Source: Pseudomonadota bacterium (lineage in GTDB: Bacteria > Pseudomonadota > Alphaproteobacteria > Caulobacterales > Caulobacteraceae). Taken from it: a stretch of 13,840 nucleotides of DNA. Of this stretch, positions 1 to 5,171 are shown piece by piece. Under the pieces are notes generated by a model, which did not search any database, was not told the DNA's origin, and saw nothing but the letters and a program-made list of their open reading frames with translations. The translations under genes and the position numbers were made by a program. The stretch spans positions 1 through 13,840 of the forward strand of contig JAEYNH010000162.1 of NCBI GenBank assembly GCA_023412655.1, given 5' to 3'. The stretch's first letter is position 1; every line of letters begins with the position of its first letter.

Positions 1-485
1 ACGTAACGCACCCGCACCCGCGCGATGCCGGCCCGCTCATAGCCGAGCTGCCGGGCGGCCTCGCGGGAAAGATCGATGATCCGATTGCCCACGAACGGGC
101 CGCGATCGTTCACCCGCACCTGTATCCGGCGGCCGTTCTCCAGGTTGGTGACCTCCACGATCGACGGCAGCGGCAAGGTCGTGTGCGCGGCGGTCACCGC
201 GTTCATGTCGAAGATCTCGCCGTTCGCCGTCGACTTCATGTGAAAGGCGTCGCCGTACCAGGAGCCGATGCCGGTCTCGTCGTAGTCGGGCTGCTCTCGC
301 GGCACGTACCAGACGCCGCCGATCTGATAGGGCCTGCCCACCTTATAGCCGCCGGCGCCGGCGGTCGGCGGGGGCGATGCGCCGGGCTTCTTCCCGTCCG
401 GGCCATACCGGGGCGTGACGCAGGCTGCGAGCGCGCCGCTCGCCAGCAGCACCCCGGCCAGGTTCAGAATGCGAGCGCGCGCCAT
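1..485 (-). CDS. rlpA: RlpA-like septal-ring lipoprotein (partial, 3' end outside window)
   Basis: Encodes an RlpA-family lipoprotein; in studied bacteria RlpA is a lytic transglycosylase acting on denuded peptidoglycan strands, often at the division site. The first 161 residues are present and the C-terminus is missing. A signal peptide ends in the lipobox LAAC with the lipidated cysteine at residue 22. A Pro/Gly-rich linker follows, then the double-psi beta-barrel domain with the family motifs GSWYG, TANGE, TAAHTTLPLPS, VTNLENGRR and RVNDRGPFVGNRIIDLS. The His in TAAH and the Asp in NDRG correspond to residues implicated in catalysis. The ATG at 485 was chosen because GGAGG lies about 5 bases upstream and it gives a complete signal peptide. 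Any C-terminal SPOR domain would lie outside the window, so enzymatic activity versus a structural role cannot be judged. The family assignment is strong. Confidence 0.93.
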   Translation of the reverse strand, partial: MARARILNLAGVLLASGALAACVTPRYGPDGKKPGASPPPTAGAGGYKVGRPYQIGGVWYVPREQPDYDETGIGSWYGDAFHMKSTANGEIFDMNAVTAAHTTLPLPSIVEVTNLENGRRIQVRVNDRGPFVGNRIIDLSREAARQLGYERAGIARVRVRY

Positions 486-573
486 GGAGCCTCCGGAAGT
501 CGGAGGAAGCTTGCGGGGGAACGCTTGCGTCACGGTTAACGGAGGGTTGCGGTGGAGCGACCCGCCCGGCCCT

Positions 574-581
574 GCTATAGG
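574..581 (+). promoter_or_regulatory. Possible -10 element for tRNA-Ser
   Basis: GCTATAGG resembles the Caulobacter housekeeping -10 consensus GCTANAWC and lies 9 bases before the mature tRNA end, about right for a start site just upstream of the tRNA. I see no convincing -35 at the usual distance: TTGCGG at 547-552 is too far. The rest of 486-590, between the divergent rlpA and tRNA genes, shows only the rlpA ribosome site and one GTTAAC. Confidence 0.33.
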
Positions 582-590
582 CGCCCGTCC

Positions 591-680
591 GGATGGGTGG
601 CCGAGTGGTTTAAGGCAGCGGTCTTGAAAACCGCCGTGGGTTTGCGCTCACCGTGGGTTCGAATCCCACCCCATCCGCCA
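591..680 (+). tRNA. tRNA-Ser (anticodon UGA)
   Basis: A 90-base class II tRNA. The acceptor stem GGATGGG pairs with CCCATCC, followed by discriminator G and an encoded CCA at 678-680. The anticodon stem GCGGT (618-622) pairs with ACCGC (630-634). The loop CTTGAAA places TGA at 625-627, which reads UCN-type serine codons, principally UCA. A long variable arm typical of tRNA-Ser follows. The T arm is GTGGG-TTCGAAT-CCCAC. All arms fold, so the gene looks functional. Confidence 0.98.
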
Positions 681-683
681 GAC

Positions 684-720
684 CTCGGCCTTAAAGACCG
701 GGTCCTGGCTTGAGGCCGAG
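684..720 (+). terminator. Hairpin just downstream of tRNA-Ser
   Basis: CTCGGCCTTAA (684-694) pairs with TTGAGGCCGAG (710-720) to give an 11-bp stem with one G-T wobble and a 15-base loop. The loop contains a further GACC/GGTC self-pairing. It begins 4 bases after the tRNA CCA end. No clear T tract follows (CGTTCATCTC), so it may terminate transcription weakly, protect or shape the tRNA 3' trailer, or separate the tRNA from the next gene. Confidence 0.55.
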
Positions 721-743
721 CGTTCATCTCCTATCTAACCGCC

Positions 744-768
744 TTGCGGCATAGGCCGTATCGATAGC
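744..768 (+). promoter_or_regulatory. Weak candidate promoter for the DUF2147 gene
   Basis: TTGCGGC (744-750) and TCGATAGC (761-768) are separated by 11 bases. The Caulobacter housekeeping promoter is described as TTGACGS, 10-14 bases, then GCTANAWC, so the spacing fits but the -10 match is only partial. It lies 43 bases before the ATG at 812. Suggestive only. Confidence 0.25.
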
Positions 769-811
769 CCGCGTTTGCACATCGGGCGAACTGCGGTAGC
801 TGAGCGTCCGA

Positions 812-1237
812 ATGTCCATCAAGAAGATCGTCCTTGCCCTGACCGCCATGGCGGCCGTGACCGCCCCGGCCGCTGCGCAGGCTCAGTCCGTCGGCTCGAT
901 CTACGGCGTTTGGCGCAATCCGAAGAACAGCGTGCACGTGGACGTGCGCCCCTGTGGCGAGAGCGCGTGTGGCTACGTAGTCTGGGCCAACGCCGACGCA
1001 CAGGCCGACGCCCGCAAGGGCGGCACTCCGAACCTCATCGGCCTGCAGCTTTTCCGGAACTTCAACGCTCATGCCAATGGGCGTTGGCGCGGCAAGGTGT
1101 TCGTACCCGACCTCAACGCCACCTTCTCCGGCTCGGCCGAGATGGTCGACGACAATCATCTGCGGGCCCGGGGCTGCCTGATCGCCAACATCGCCTGCAA
1201 GTCGCAGGTCTGGGTGCGCATCGCGCCTGCGCGCTGA
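812..1237 (+). CDS. Secreted DUF2147 family protein
   Basis: A 141-residue protein of the DUF2147 family, whose function is unknown. A Sec signal peptide covers residues 1 to about 25 (positive MSIKK, hydrophobic core, then AQA-QS as the probable cleavage site), so the mature protein of about 116 residues should be periplasmic or exported. Family features in order: the IYGVWRNPKN start, the VRPCG...CGYVVW cysteine pair, the GLQLFRNF segment (usually a G-L-L-G-F pattern), GRWRGKVFVPD, and the closing RGCLI...CKSQVWVRI with a second cysteine pair. The four cysteines suggest disulfides in the oxidising periplasm. No strong Shine-Dalgarno precedes the ATG at 812. The gene follows a tRNA and its stop is only 3 bases from the convergent stop at 1241. 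The family call is good; no function should be inferred. Confidence 0.88.
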   Translation: MSIKKIVLALTAMAAVTAPAAAQAQSVGSIYGVWRNPKNSVHVDVRPCGESACGYVVWANADAQADARKGGTPNLIGLQLFRNFNAHANGRWRGKVFVPDLNATFSGSAEMVDDNHLRARGCLIANIACKSQVWVRIAPAR

Positions 1238-1240
1238 GGC

Positions 1241-1771
1241 TCAGCGCTTCTCCACCTTGGCCGACACCCGCGGACGCACGTAGGCGGCGTGCCGCAGGCG
1301 CACGCGCTCCGGCATGATGATGCGGATGCCGGGCCGATAGTCGTAGACAGTCTCAGCCACGATGACGCTCTCGTTGGCCGCCAGGAAGCCGCGCGGCGTC
1401 ACCGGCGCCGGGCCGGACGGGAAGTTGCGGCTGACGCTCCAGTCGGCCGACACCACGCCCTGGCCGTTGGCCGACAGGCTGGTGATGCGCTCGCCCAGCG
1501 GGGCGGTCGGATAAGGCTGCATCATGGCGTCCCCCGCCAACAGGATGTCGTTCAGCTCTGCGTTGCCGAGCGAGCGGGATTGCGAGGCCACGTCGGCGAT
1601 CGACGCCGCCACATGCCCGACCCGCGTCCGCACCTGCCAGCCCTGTACGAACTCCACCACGGCCAGATGCATGATCACCAGGAACGGCAGGATCAGCGCG
1701 AACTCCATGGCCGCCGCGCCCCGTTCGGCGCCGCCAAAACGCGCCAGGGGTCTCACCAGGGCGCGTCTCAC
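1241..1771 (-). CDS. TadE/TadF-like pseudopilin, second gene of pair
   Basis: A 176-residue TadE-like protein of Tad (Flp) pilus systems, expected in the inner membrane and periplasm as a minor pseudopilin. The short basic N-terminus contains ERG followed by AAAMEFALILPFLVIMH. Cleavage after Gly18 by a TadV/CpaA-type prepilin peptidase would leave Glu at +5 and Phe at +6, the usual signature. One transmembrane helix (about residues 19-45) follows, then a soluble domain. I chose GTG at 1771 because it overlaps the stop of the upstream tadE gene as GTGA, implying translational coupling, and because the same reading frame farther upstream only shadows tadE. The GTG-started N-terminus (VRRALVRPLARF) has normal family length. 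TadE and TadF are hard to separate by eye, so no symbol is given. Confidence 0.85.
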   Translation of the reverse strand: MRRALVRPLARFGGAERGAAAMEFALILPFLVIMHLAVVEFVQGWQVRTRVGHVAASIADVASQSRSLGNAELNDILLAGDAMMQPYPTAPLGERITSLSANGQGVVSADWSVSRNFPSGPAPVTPRGFLAANESVIVAETVYDYRPGIRIIMPERVRLRHAAYVRPRVSAKVEKR

Positions 1772-2262
1772 CGGTAGGGCTCGTTCTTGAACGCCGTGCG
1801 GGCGTCCAGCAGCACCTCGCCGGGTCCTGCGGGGGTTCCGAAGAAACCCAGCTGCGGCGTCATCAGCGGATACCGATAGCTGGCCCTCACCATGATGATG
1901 TCCCCCGCCTCGCCCTTGTTGAAGGCCCCGTCGGGAAGGGACTCGGCGCTCGCTGAGGCCTGGGCGAAGCTGGCGTAGCGCTGGACGCTCACCCGCAGGC
2001 GCTCGCGGCAACGAGCATCGTTCTCCCCGAGCCCCTGACACAGCAGGGTCTTGAAAGCCGCCGCATCGCCCGGCCCGTCGGATTGGCCGGTGCGGATCAT
2101 CCGGCCGGCGCGGGCGACGGCGTTGTCGAGTCCGGCCGAGACCATGCCGATGACCGCAACCTCCAGGGTCGCGCAAAGCAGGAAGACCAGCACGGGCGCC
2201 ACGAGGGCGAACTCGATGGCGGTCCCGCCCCGTTCGTCCTTGCGGAAGCGACGCGCTGCCAA
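1768..2262 (-). CDS. tadE: TadE-like pilus assembly pseudopilin
   Basis: A 164-residue TadE-like minor pseudopilin. The N-terminus MAARRFRKDERG carries the prepilin processing site: cleavage after Gly12 would leave GTAIEF with Glu at +5. The transmembrane helix is roughly residues 13-40 (TAIEFALVAPVLVFLLC). A periplasmic domain of about 120 residues follows, with two cysteines (CQGLG and ARCRER) that could form a disulfide. The start is TTG at 2262: no ATG is available near the conserved N-terminus, and the TTG follows a strong purine-rich ribosome site. Its stop overlaps the GTG of the next gene by 4 bases. It is transcribed away from tadG, with 154 bases between them. In known Tad systems TadE and TadF are processed by the prepilin peptidase and are needed for pilus assembly. 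The exact tad letter is less certain than the family. Confidence 0.88.
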   Translation of the reverse strand: MAARRFRKDERGGTAIEFALVAPVLVFLLCATLEVAVIGMVSAGLDNAVARAGRMIRTGQSDGPGDAAAFKTLLCQGLGENDARCRERLRVSVQRYASFAQASASAESLPDGAFNKGEAGDIIMVRASYRYPLMTPQLGFFGTPAGPGEVLLDARTAFKNEPYR

Positions 2263-2264
2263 GG

Positions 2265-2274
2265 TCCCCTCCCC
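2265..2274 (-). promoter_or_regulatory. Ribosome binding site deciding the TTG start of tadE
   Basis: On the minus strand GGGGAGGGGA precedes the TTG at 2262, with the GGAGG core (2268-2272) ending 5 bases before it. This spacing supports TTG as the real start, in the absence of an ATG that would keep a normal-length TadE N-terminus. Confidence 0.6.
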
Positions 2275-2327
2275 GCCGATGCCTCGATGAAAGCGGGCGA
2301 CATCTTGCGACGGCTGGGAAAAAGCGG

Positions 2328-2367
2328 GGTTAAGCCCTGGGCGGCCTTGGTGGACGGCGGCTTAACC
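2328..2367. repeat. Perfect 9-bp inverted repeat between divergent tad genes
   Basis: GGTTAAGCC (2328-2336) and GGCTTAACC (2359-2367) are exact reverse complements separated by 22 bases; arm centres are 31 bases apart, about three helical turns. Each arm reads GGCTTAACC toward the gene on its own side (tadE left, tadG right). TTAACC resembles the Caulobacter CtrA half site TTAACCAT; the right arm continues TTAACCAC and the left arm, on the minus strand, TTAACCCC. A shared binding site for a regulator of both tad units is a reasonable inference; CtrA is one candidate. Confidence 0.55.
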
Positions 2368-2390
2368 ACTTCCGCACACCGGCTGTTATC
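2362..2390 (+). promoter_or_regulatory. Candidate tadG promoter with TTAACC at -35
   Basis: TTAACC (2362-2367) and GTTATC (2385-2390) are separated by exactly 17 bases, giving a plausible -35/-10 pair with a start near 2397 and a leader of about 20 bases to the ATG at 2417. The -35 element is the right arm of the inverted repeat. CtrA-activated promoters in Caulobacter commonly place the CtrA box over the -35. The -10 match is modest. Confidence 0.4.
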
Positions 2391-2416
2391 CGCGCCCAAG
2401 GCATCCTCGCGGCACG

Positions 2417-3991
2417 ATGGGCAGGATGCGCATCCCTTTCGCGCGGCGGCTCGCCCGTGCGCTCCGGCGGCTGGCCGAAGATCGTGGCAATGTCGCGATT
2501 ACGGTGGCGTTCGCCATGATGCCGATCGCGTTCGGAACTCTGGCCGCCGTCGACCTCGCCCGGGGCGCCAGCGCCCGGGTACAGCTCCAGGACGCCCTGG
2601 ACGCGGCGGCCCTGGCGGCGGCGCGCTCCACGGCGAACGATCCGGCCGTGCTGCAGGCGAACGGCGAACGAATGCTGCGCCAGAACCTGGCGCTCGGCTC
2701 GGACTTCGAACTCCGCGGCTCGTCCTTCCGCTTCGCCGCAGGCAACAAGGTTCTGGCCAGCGCCCAGATCCGGGTGGAGCCCTACGTGGCCGGTCTGATC
2801 GGCGCGCCCAACATGGACATCACCGTCGATACCGAGGTGGTCCGGGCGGGCATGAAGCTGGAGATCGCCCTGGTGCTGGATAACACCGGCTCCATGGACC
2901 AGAACAGCAAGCTCAAGCACCTGAAGGACGCCGCCACCGCCTTCGTGGACAAGATGGAGGAGGCTTCAAGGGGCGCCTCCGAGCCAAACACCATCAAGAT
3001 CTCGCTGGTGCCGTTCTCTCACACCGTCCGGCTGGAGCCGTCGGTCTATCGTCACGCGGCCTGGATCGACCAGAACGGCAGTTCGCCGATCAACAACGAG
3101 ATCTTCCCCACCGACAAGGGCGTCCAGTGGGCAGACCGCTTCACCCTATTCGCGCAGCTGGAGGAAGAATGGGCCGGCTGCGTAGAGAGCCGTCAGGCGC
3201 CCTACGACATCCAGGACACCCCGCCGACCACCGGAGCGACCCTCTTCACGCCCTACTTCGCCCCGGACGAGCCAGACGTGAAGGCCGAGTGGTACTTCGA
3301 GCGTTTCCCGAACAACTATCTGTCGGATCAGACCAACAGTCCGGACTGGCGGATCCGCCAAGGCAATCTCGGCAAATACTGGCGGAAACACCGCACGGAC
3401 TGGAGCAAGGGCCCGAACACCGGCTGCGACGTCCGGCCGATCGTCCGCCTGACGACCAACTTCACCGCCCTGCGTTCGGCGATAAAGAACCTGCAGGCCT
3501 CAGGCTCGACCAACATCCCCATGGGTCTGGTCTGGGGTTGGCACACCCTGGCGCCGCTGCCGCCGTTCAGCGACGGGGTCCCTTACCGCACCGACAAGCA
3601 CAAGAAGATCGTCGTGCTGATGACCGACGGCGACAATCAGATTTCGTCGATCGATACGCCCAACGGCTCCAGTTACACCGGCGTCGGTCACATCCGGCAG
3701 AAGCGGGTCCTCAACGCGGCCGGCGTCGGGATCGATCAGAACACCAGCAACCCCGACCGCACCGCCGCCCTCGACCACCGCCTGGGCCTCCTCTGCACGA
3801 ACATGAAGGCCTCTGCGAAGGACATCGAGATCTACGCGATCCGAGTCGAGGTGGACTCGGGCGCCAGCACGGCGCTGAGCAACTGCGCCTCCTCGGCCGA
3901 CCACTACTACGACGTCAAGAACGCATCCCAGATGGCCATGGCCTTCCAGAGCATCGCGGGTCAGATCGCGGCCCTGCACCTCGCCCGCTAG
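2417..3991 (+). CDS. tadG: TadG-like pilus assembly protein with von Willebrand A domain
   Basis: A 524-residue membrane-anchored protein of the TadG type, predicted to face the periplasm. After a basic N-terminus, DRGNVAITVAFAMMPIAFG (about residues 22-46) forms the single membrane helix. The segment VDLARGASARVQLQDALDAAALAAAR (residues 45-70) is the classic TadG/TadE-like continuation. A von Willebrand A fold begins near 148: ALVLDNTGSM supplies the metal-site D155-x-T157-x-S159, GSTNIPMG supplies T365, and LMTDGD supplies D404. About 200 residues, including an aromatic-rich stretch with two cysteines (C255, C337), lie between the first two metal motifs. The domain closes with IEIYAIRVEV and a cysteine-containing segment before YYDVKNASQM. 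ATG 2417 is used; ATG 2426 would remove only three residues, and neither has a good ribosome site. The stop shares CTAG with the convergent MOSC gene. The family is firm; the role in an actual pilus is inferred. Confidence 0.9.
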   Translation: MGRMRIPFARRLARALRRLAEDRGNVAITVAFAMMPIAFGTLAAVDLARGASARVQLQDALDAAALAAARSTANDPAVLQANGERMLRQNLALGSDFELRGSSFRFAAGNKVLASAQIRVEPYVAGLIGAPNMDITVDTEVVRAGMKLEIALVLDNTGSMDQNSKLKHLKDAATAFVDKMEEASRGASEPNTIKISLVPFSHTVRLEPSVYRHAAWIDQNGSSPINNEIFPTDKGVQWADRFTLFAQLEEEWAGCVESRQAPYDIQDTPPTTGATLFTPYFAPDEPDVKAEWYFERFPNNYLSDQTNSPDWRIRQGNLGKYWRKHRTDWSKGPNTGCDVRPIVRLTTNFTALRSAIKNLQASGSTNIPMGLVWGWHTLAPLPPFSDGVPYRTDKHKKIVVLMTDGDNQISSIDTPNGSSYTGVGHIRQKRVLNAAGVGIDQNTSNPDRTAALDHRLGLLCTNMKASAKDIEIYAIRVEVDSGASTALSNCASSADHYYDVKNASQMAMAFQSIAGQIAALHLAR

Positions 3992-4566
3992 ACGGGCCGC
4001 AGGGGCAGGTGCGGGCCGTCGGGCAGTTCCACCCGCACCGGGTCGCCGGCCCTCACCTCTCCGCCCGCCAGCACGACGCCCATCACCCCGGCCTTGCGTA
4101 TCGGCGCGCCGTCCGGCCCCGACCCCAGGCACGCCTGCATGAGGCCGGGCCGCAGCGCTTCAAGCTGAACGCAAGGATTCCGCAGGCCGGTGAGCTCGAC
4201 CATGGCGGTGTCGCCCAGGCGGACGCGGGCGCCCCTGGGAAGGCTCAGGAGGTCCAGGCCCCGGGTCGTGATGTTCTCTCCCATCAGCCCCGGCGTGATC
4301 GCGAACCCCTGCAGCGCCAGCTCATCGAACAACTCGGCGTGCAGCAGGTGGGCCTGACGCAGGTTGGGAAGACCGGGATTGAACCGCCGCCGGCTGCGGT
4401 GCCGCACCTTTTGGCCGCAGTGCGCATCGCCCTCGATCCCCTCGCCGGCGATCAGCCGGATCATCAGCTGGTTCGGCTTGTCGACCCCATGGGCCTTCTT
4501 CCGGCTGACGGCGACAACAACCCCGGCCAAAGGCGTCTCCGAACGTGGCGGCGGGCTCGATTGCAT
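3988..4566 (-). CDS. MOSC domain-containing protein
   Basis: A 192-residue, single-domain MOSC protein. MOSC domains occur in molybdenum-cofactor sulfurases and in the YiiM/YuaD-type proteins, where a conserved cysteine handles sulfur. Visible family features are GVVVAVSRKKAHG (15-27), GEGIEGDAHCG (41-51), the arginine-rich VRHRSRRR, LRQAHLLHAELFDEL (69-83), PGLMGENITTRGLDLLSLP (92-110), LGDTAMVELTGLRNPC with the key Cys132, and VMGVVLAGGEVRAGDPV near the end. ATG 4566 starts the conserved part with a short N-terminal tail; an upstream extension would lie antisense to the neighbouring gene. No Shine-Dalgarno is seen. TTATCG (4574-4579 on the minus strand) is placed so that transcription could begin at or near the ATG. 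The substrate is unknown. Proximity to a TusA-like protein across a divergent gap of 70 bases may be relevant to sulfur transfer, but that is inference. Confidence 0.9.
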   Translation of the reverse strand: MQSSPPPRSETPLAGVVVAVSRKKAHGVDKPNQLMIRLIAGEGIEGDAHCGQKVRHRSRRRFNPGLPNLRQAHLLHAELFDELALQGFAITPGLMGENITTRGLDLLSLPRGARVRLGDTAMVELTGLRNPCVQLEALRPGLMQACLGSGPDGAPIRKAGVMGVVLAGGEVRAGDPVRVELPDGPHLPLRPV

Positions 4567-4636
4567 GTATGTACGATAATCGCCTGTTCGTGCCGGTCTG
4601 TCCGCAACATACGGCCCCACTCGGCGTTCAGGCTGC

Positions 4637-4906
4637 ATGAGCCAGATGCATGATCCGATCATTGGCCTGTCCCCGGAAGAACGGGACCTCCTGCGAGCGG
4701 CTCTGGACGGTCCCCTCGTGCATCTCGGCTCCGAAGCGCTCGGCGCATGTGTCAGGCTTTGCGGCCTGAAGCTCCTGCAGCGAGCCGGCGGCGTGGCCGT
4801 GGCCAACGGCTGGCGCGGCTCGCCCAACGCCTTCTTTCTCACTCGGGACGGCTGGGCTCTCATGAAAGCCGAGCGTGTCGGCCCGGTCATGCGGCGCGCC
4901 ATCTAG
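4637..4906 (+). CDS. Small protein of unknown function, possible winged-helix fold
   Basis: An 89-residue protein that I do not recognise. It begins MSQMHDPIIGLSPEERDLLRAAL, continues with a cysteine-containing helix-like stretch (GACVRLCGLKLLQRAGG, residues 36-52), then NGWRGSPNAFFLTRDGWALM (58-76) and a basic end. The order helix, helix, then a strand-like segment closing in LTRDGWALM is reminiscent of winged-helix proteins (compare LTpxGrxxL), but I see no certain DNA-binding motif. It is not secreted and has no membrane segment. Composition matches its neighbours. It lies 34 bases upstream of the TusA-like gene in the same direction, so the two probably form an operon. The antisense reading of this region belongs to no recognisable protein. 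That it is a real gene is likely; its function is unknown. Confidence 0.65.
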   Translation: MSQMHDPIIGLSPEERDLLRAALDGPLVHLGSEALGACVRLCGLKLLQRAGGVAVANGWRGSPNAFFLTRDGWALMKAERVGPVMRRAI

Positions 4907-4940
4907 GAAATCAGACCTCCACTGGTGTAGAGGCCGGCCC

Positions 4941-5171
4941 ATGCCGCCCGACGAGATCCTGGTGGACGCCCGCGGCCACCGCTGCCCCGTGCCGACCCTC
5001 CGCCTCCGCCGCGCCCTCGAGGCTGCCCCCGCGGGAGCCCGAATTCGGCTGCTGGCGGACGATCCCCTGGCGAAGATCGACGTGCCGCATTTCGCCGGTC
5101 AGGTCGGGGCGACGGTGCTGGCCCAGTCCGAAACCGGCGGCGCGCTCAGTTTCCTGGTGGCCAAGCCCTAG
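4941..5171 (+). CDS. TusA-like sulfurtransferase
   Basis: A 76-residue protein of the TusA/SirA/YeeD family, small cytoplasmic carriers that receive persulfide sulfur on a cysteine and pass it to partners in tRNA thiolation, molybdenum-cofactor assembly or other sulfur routes. The N-terminal strand ILVDARGHRCPVP carries the signature CPxP (C15-P16-V17-P18), followed by the helix TLRLRRALEAAPAG, the strand IRLLADDP, then the AKIDVPHF segment (a typical second-helix start) and a final strand LSFLVAKP. ATG 4941 is preferred because AGAGG lies at a suitable distance upstream and the encoded length is normal; the longer frame from 4875 would overlap the upstream gene. The final 26 bases overlap the convergent YihY gene end. 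I give no symbol because several TusA paralogues are common in Caulobacteraceae and the partner cannot be read from sequence. Confidence 0.9.
   Translation: MPPDEILVDARGHRCPVPTLRLRRALEAAPAGARIRLLADDPLAKIDVPHFAGQVGATVLAQSETGGALSFLVAKP

Noticed and set aside
533..542. GTTAAC near the rlpA/tRNA divergent region as a CtrA site
   Set aside because: It is a single short match without a second half site at the proper spacing and without a clear promoter around it.
591..680. tRNA-Ser as an integration site for a mobile element
   Set aside because: No integrase, no repeated tRNA 3' end and no composition change was seen on either side.
1772..2176. N-terminal extension of the second TadE-like gene
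   Set aside because: It is the tadE coding region in another frame; the GTG at 1771 overlapping the tadE stop is the better start.
2329..2367. Canonical CtrA full site (TTAA, 7 bases, TTAA) in the tad region
   Set aside because: The two TTAA motifs are about 30 bases apart, so only half-site resemblance can be claimed.
3127..4653. Open frame on the plus strand overlapping tadG and antisense to the MOSC gene
   Set aside because: Arg/Pro/His-rich shadow translation with no family features; tadG and MOSC explain the coding signal.
4567..4902. N-terminal extension of the MOSC gene upstream of 4566
   Set aside because: The extension is antisense to the small plus-strand gene, is Arg/Pro/Ser-rich, and MOSC homology begins after ATG 4566.
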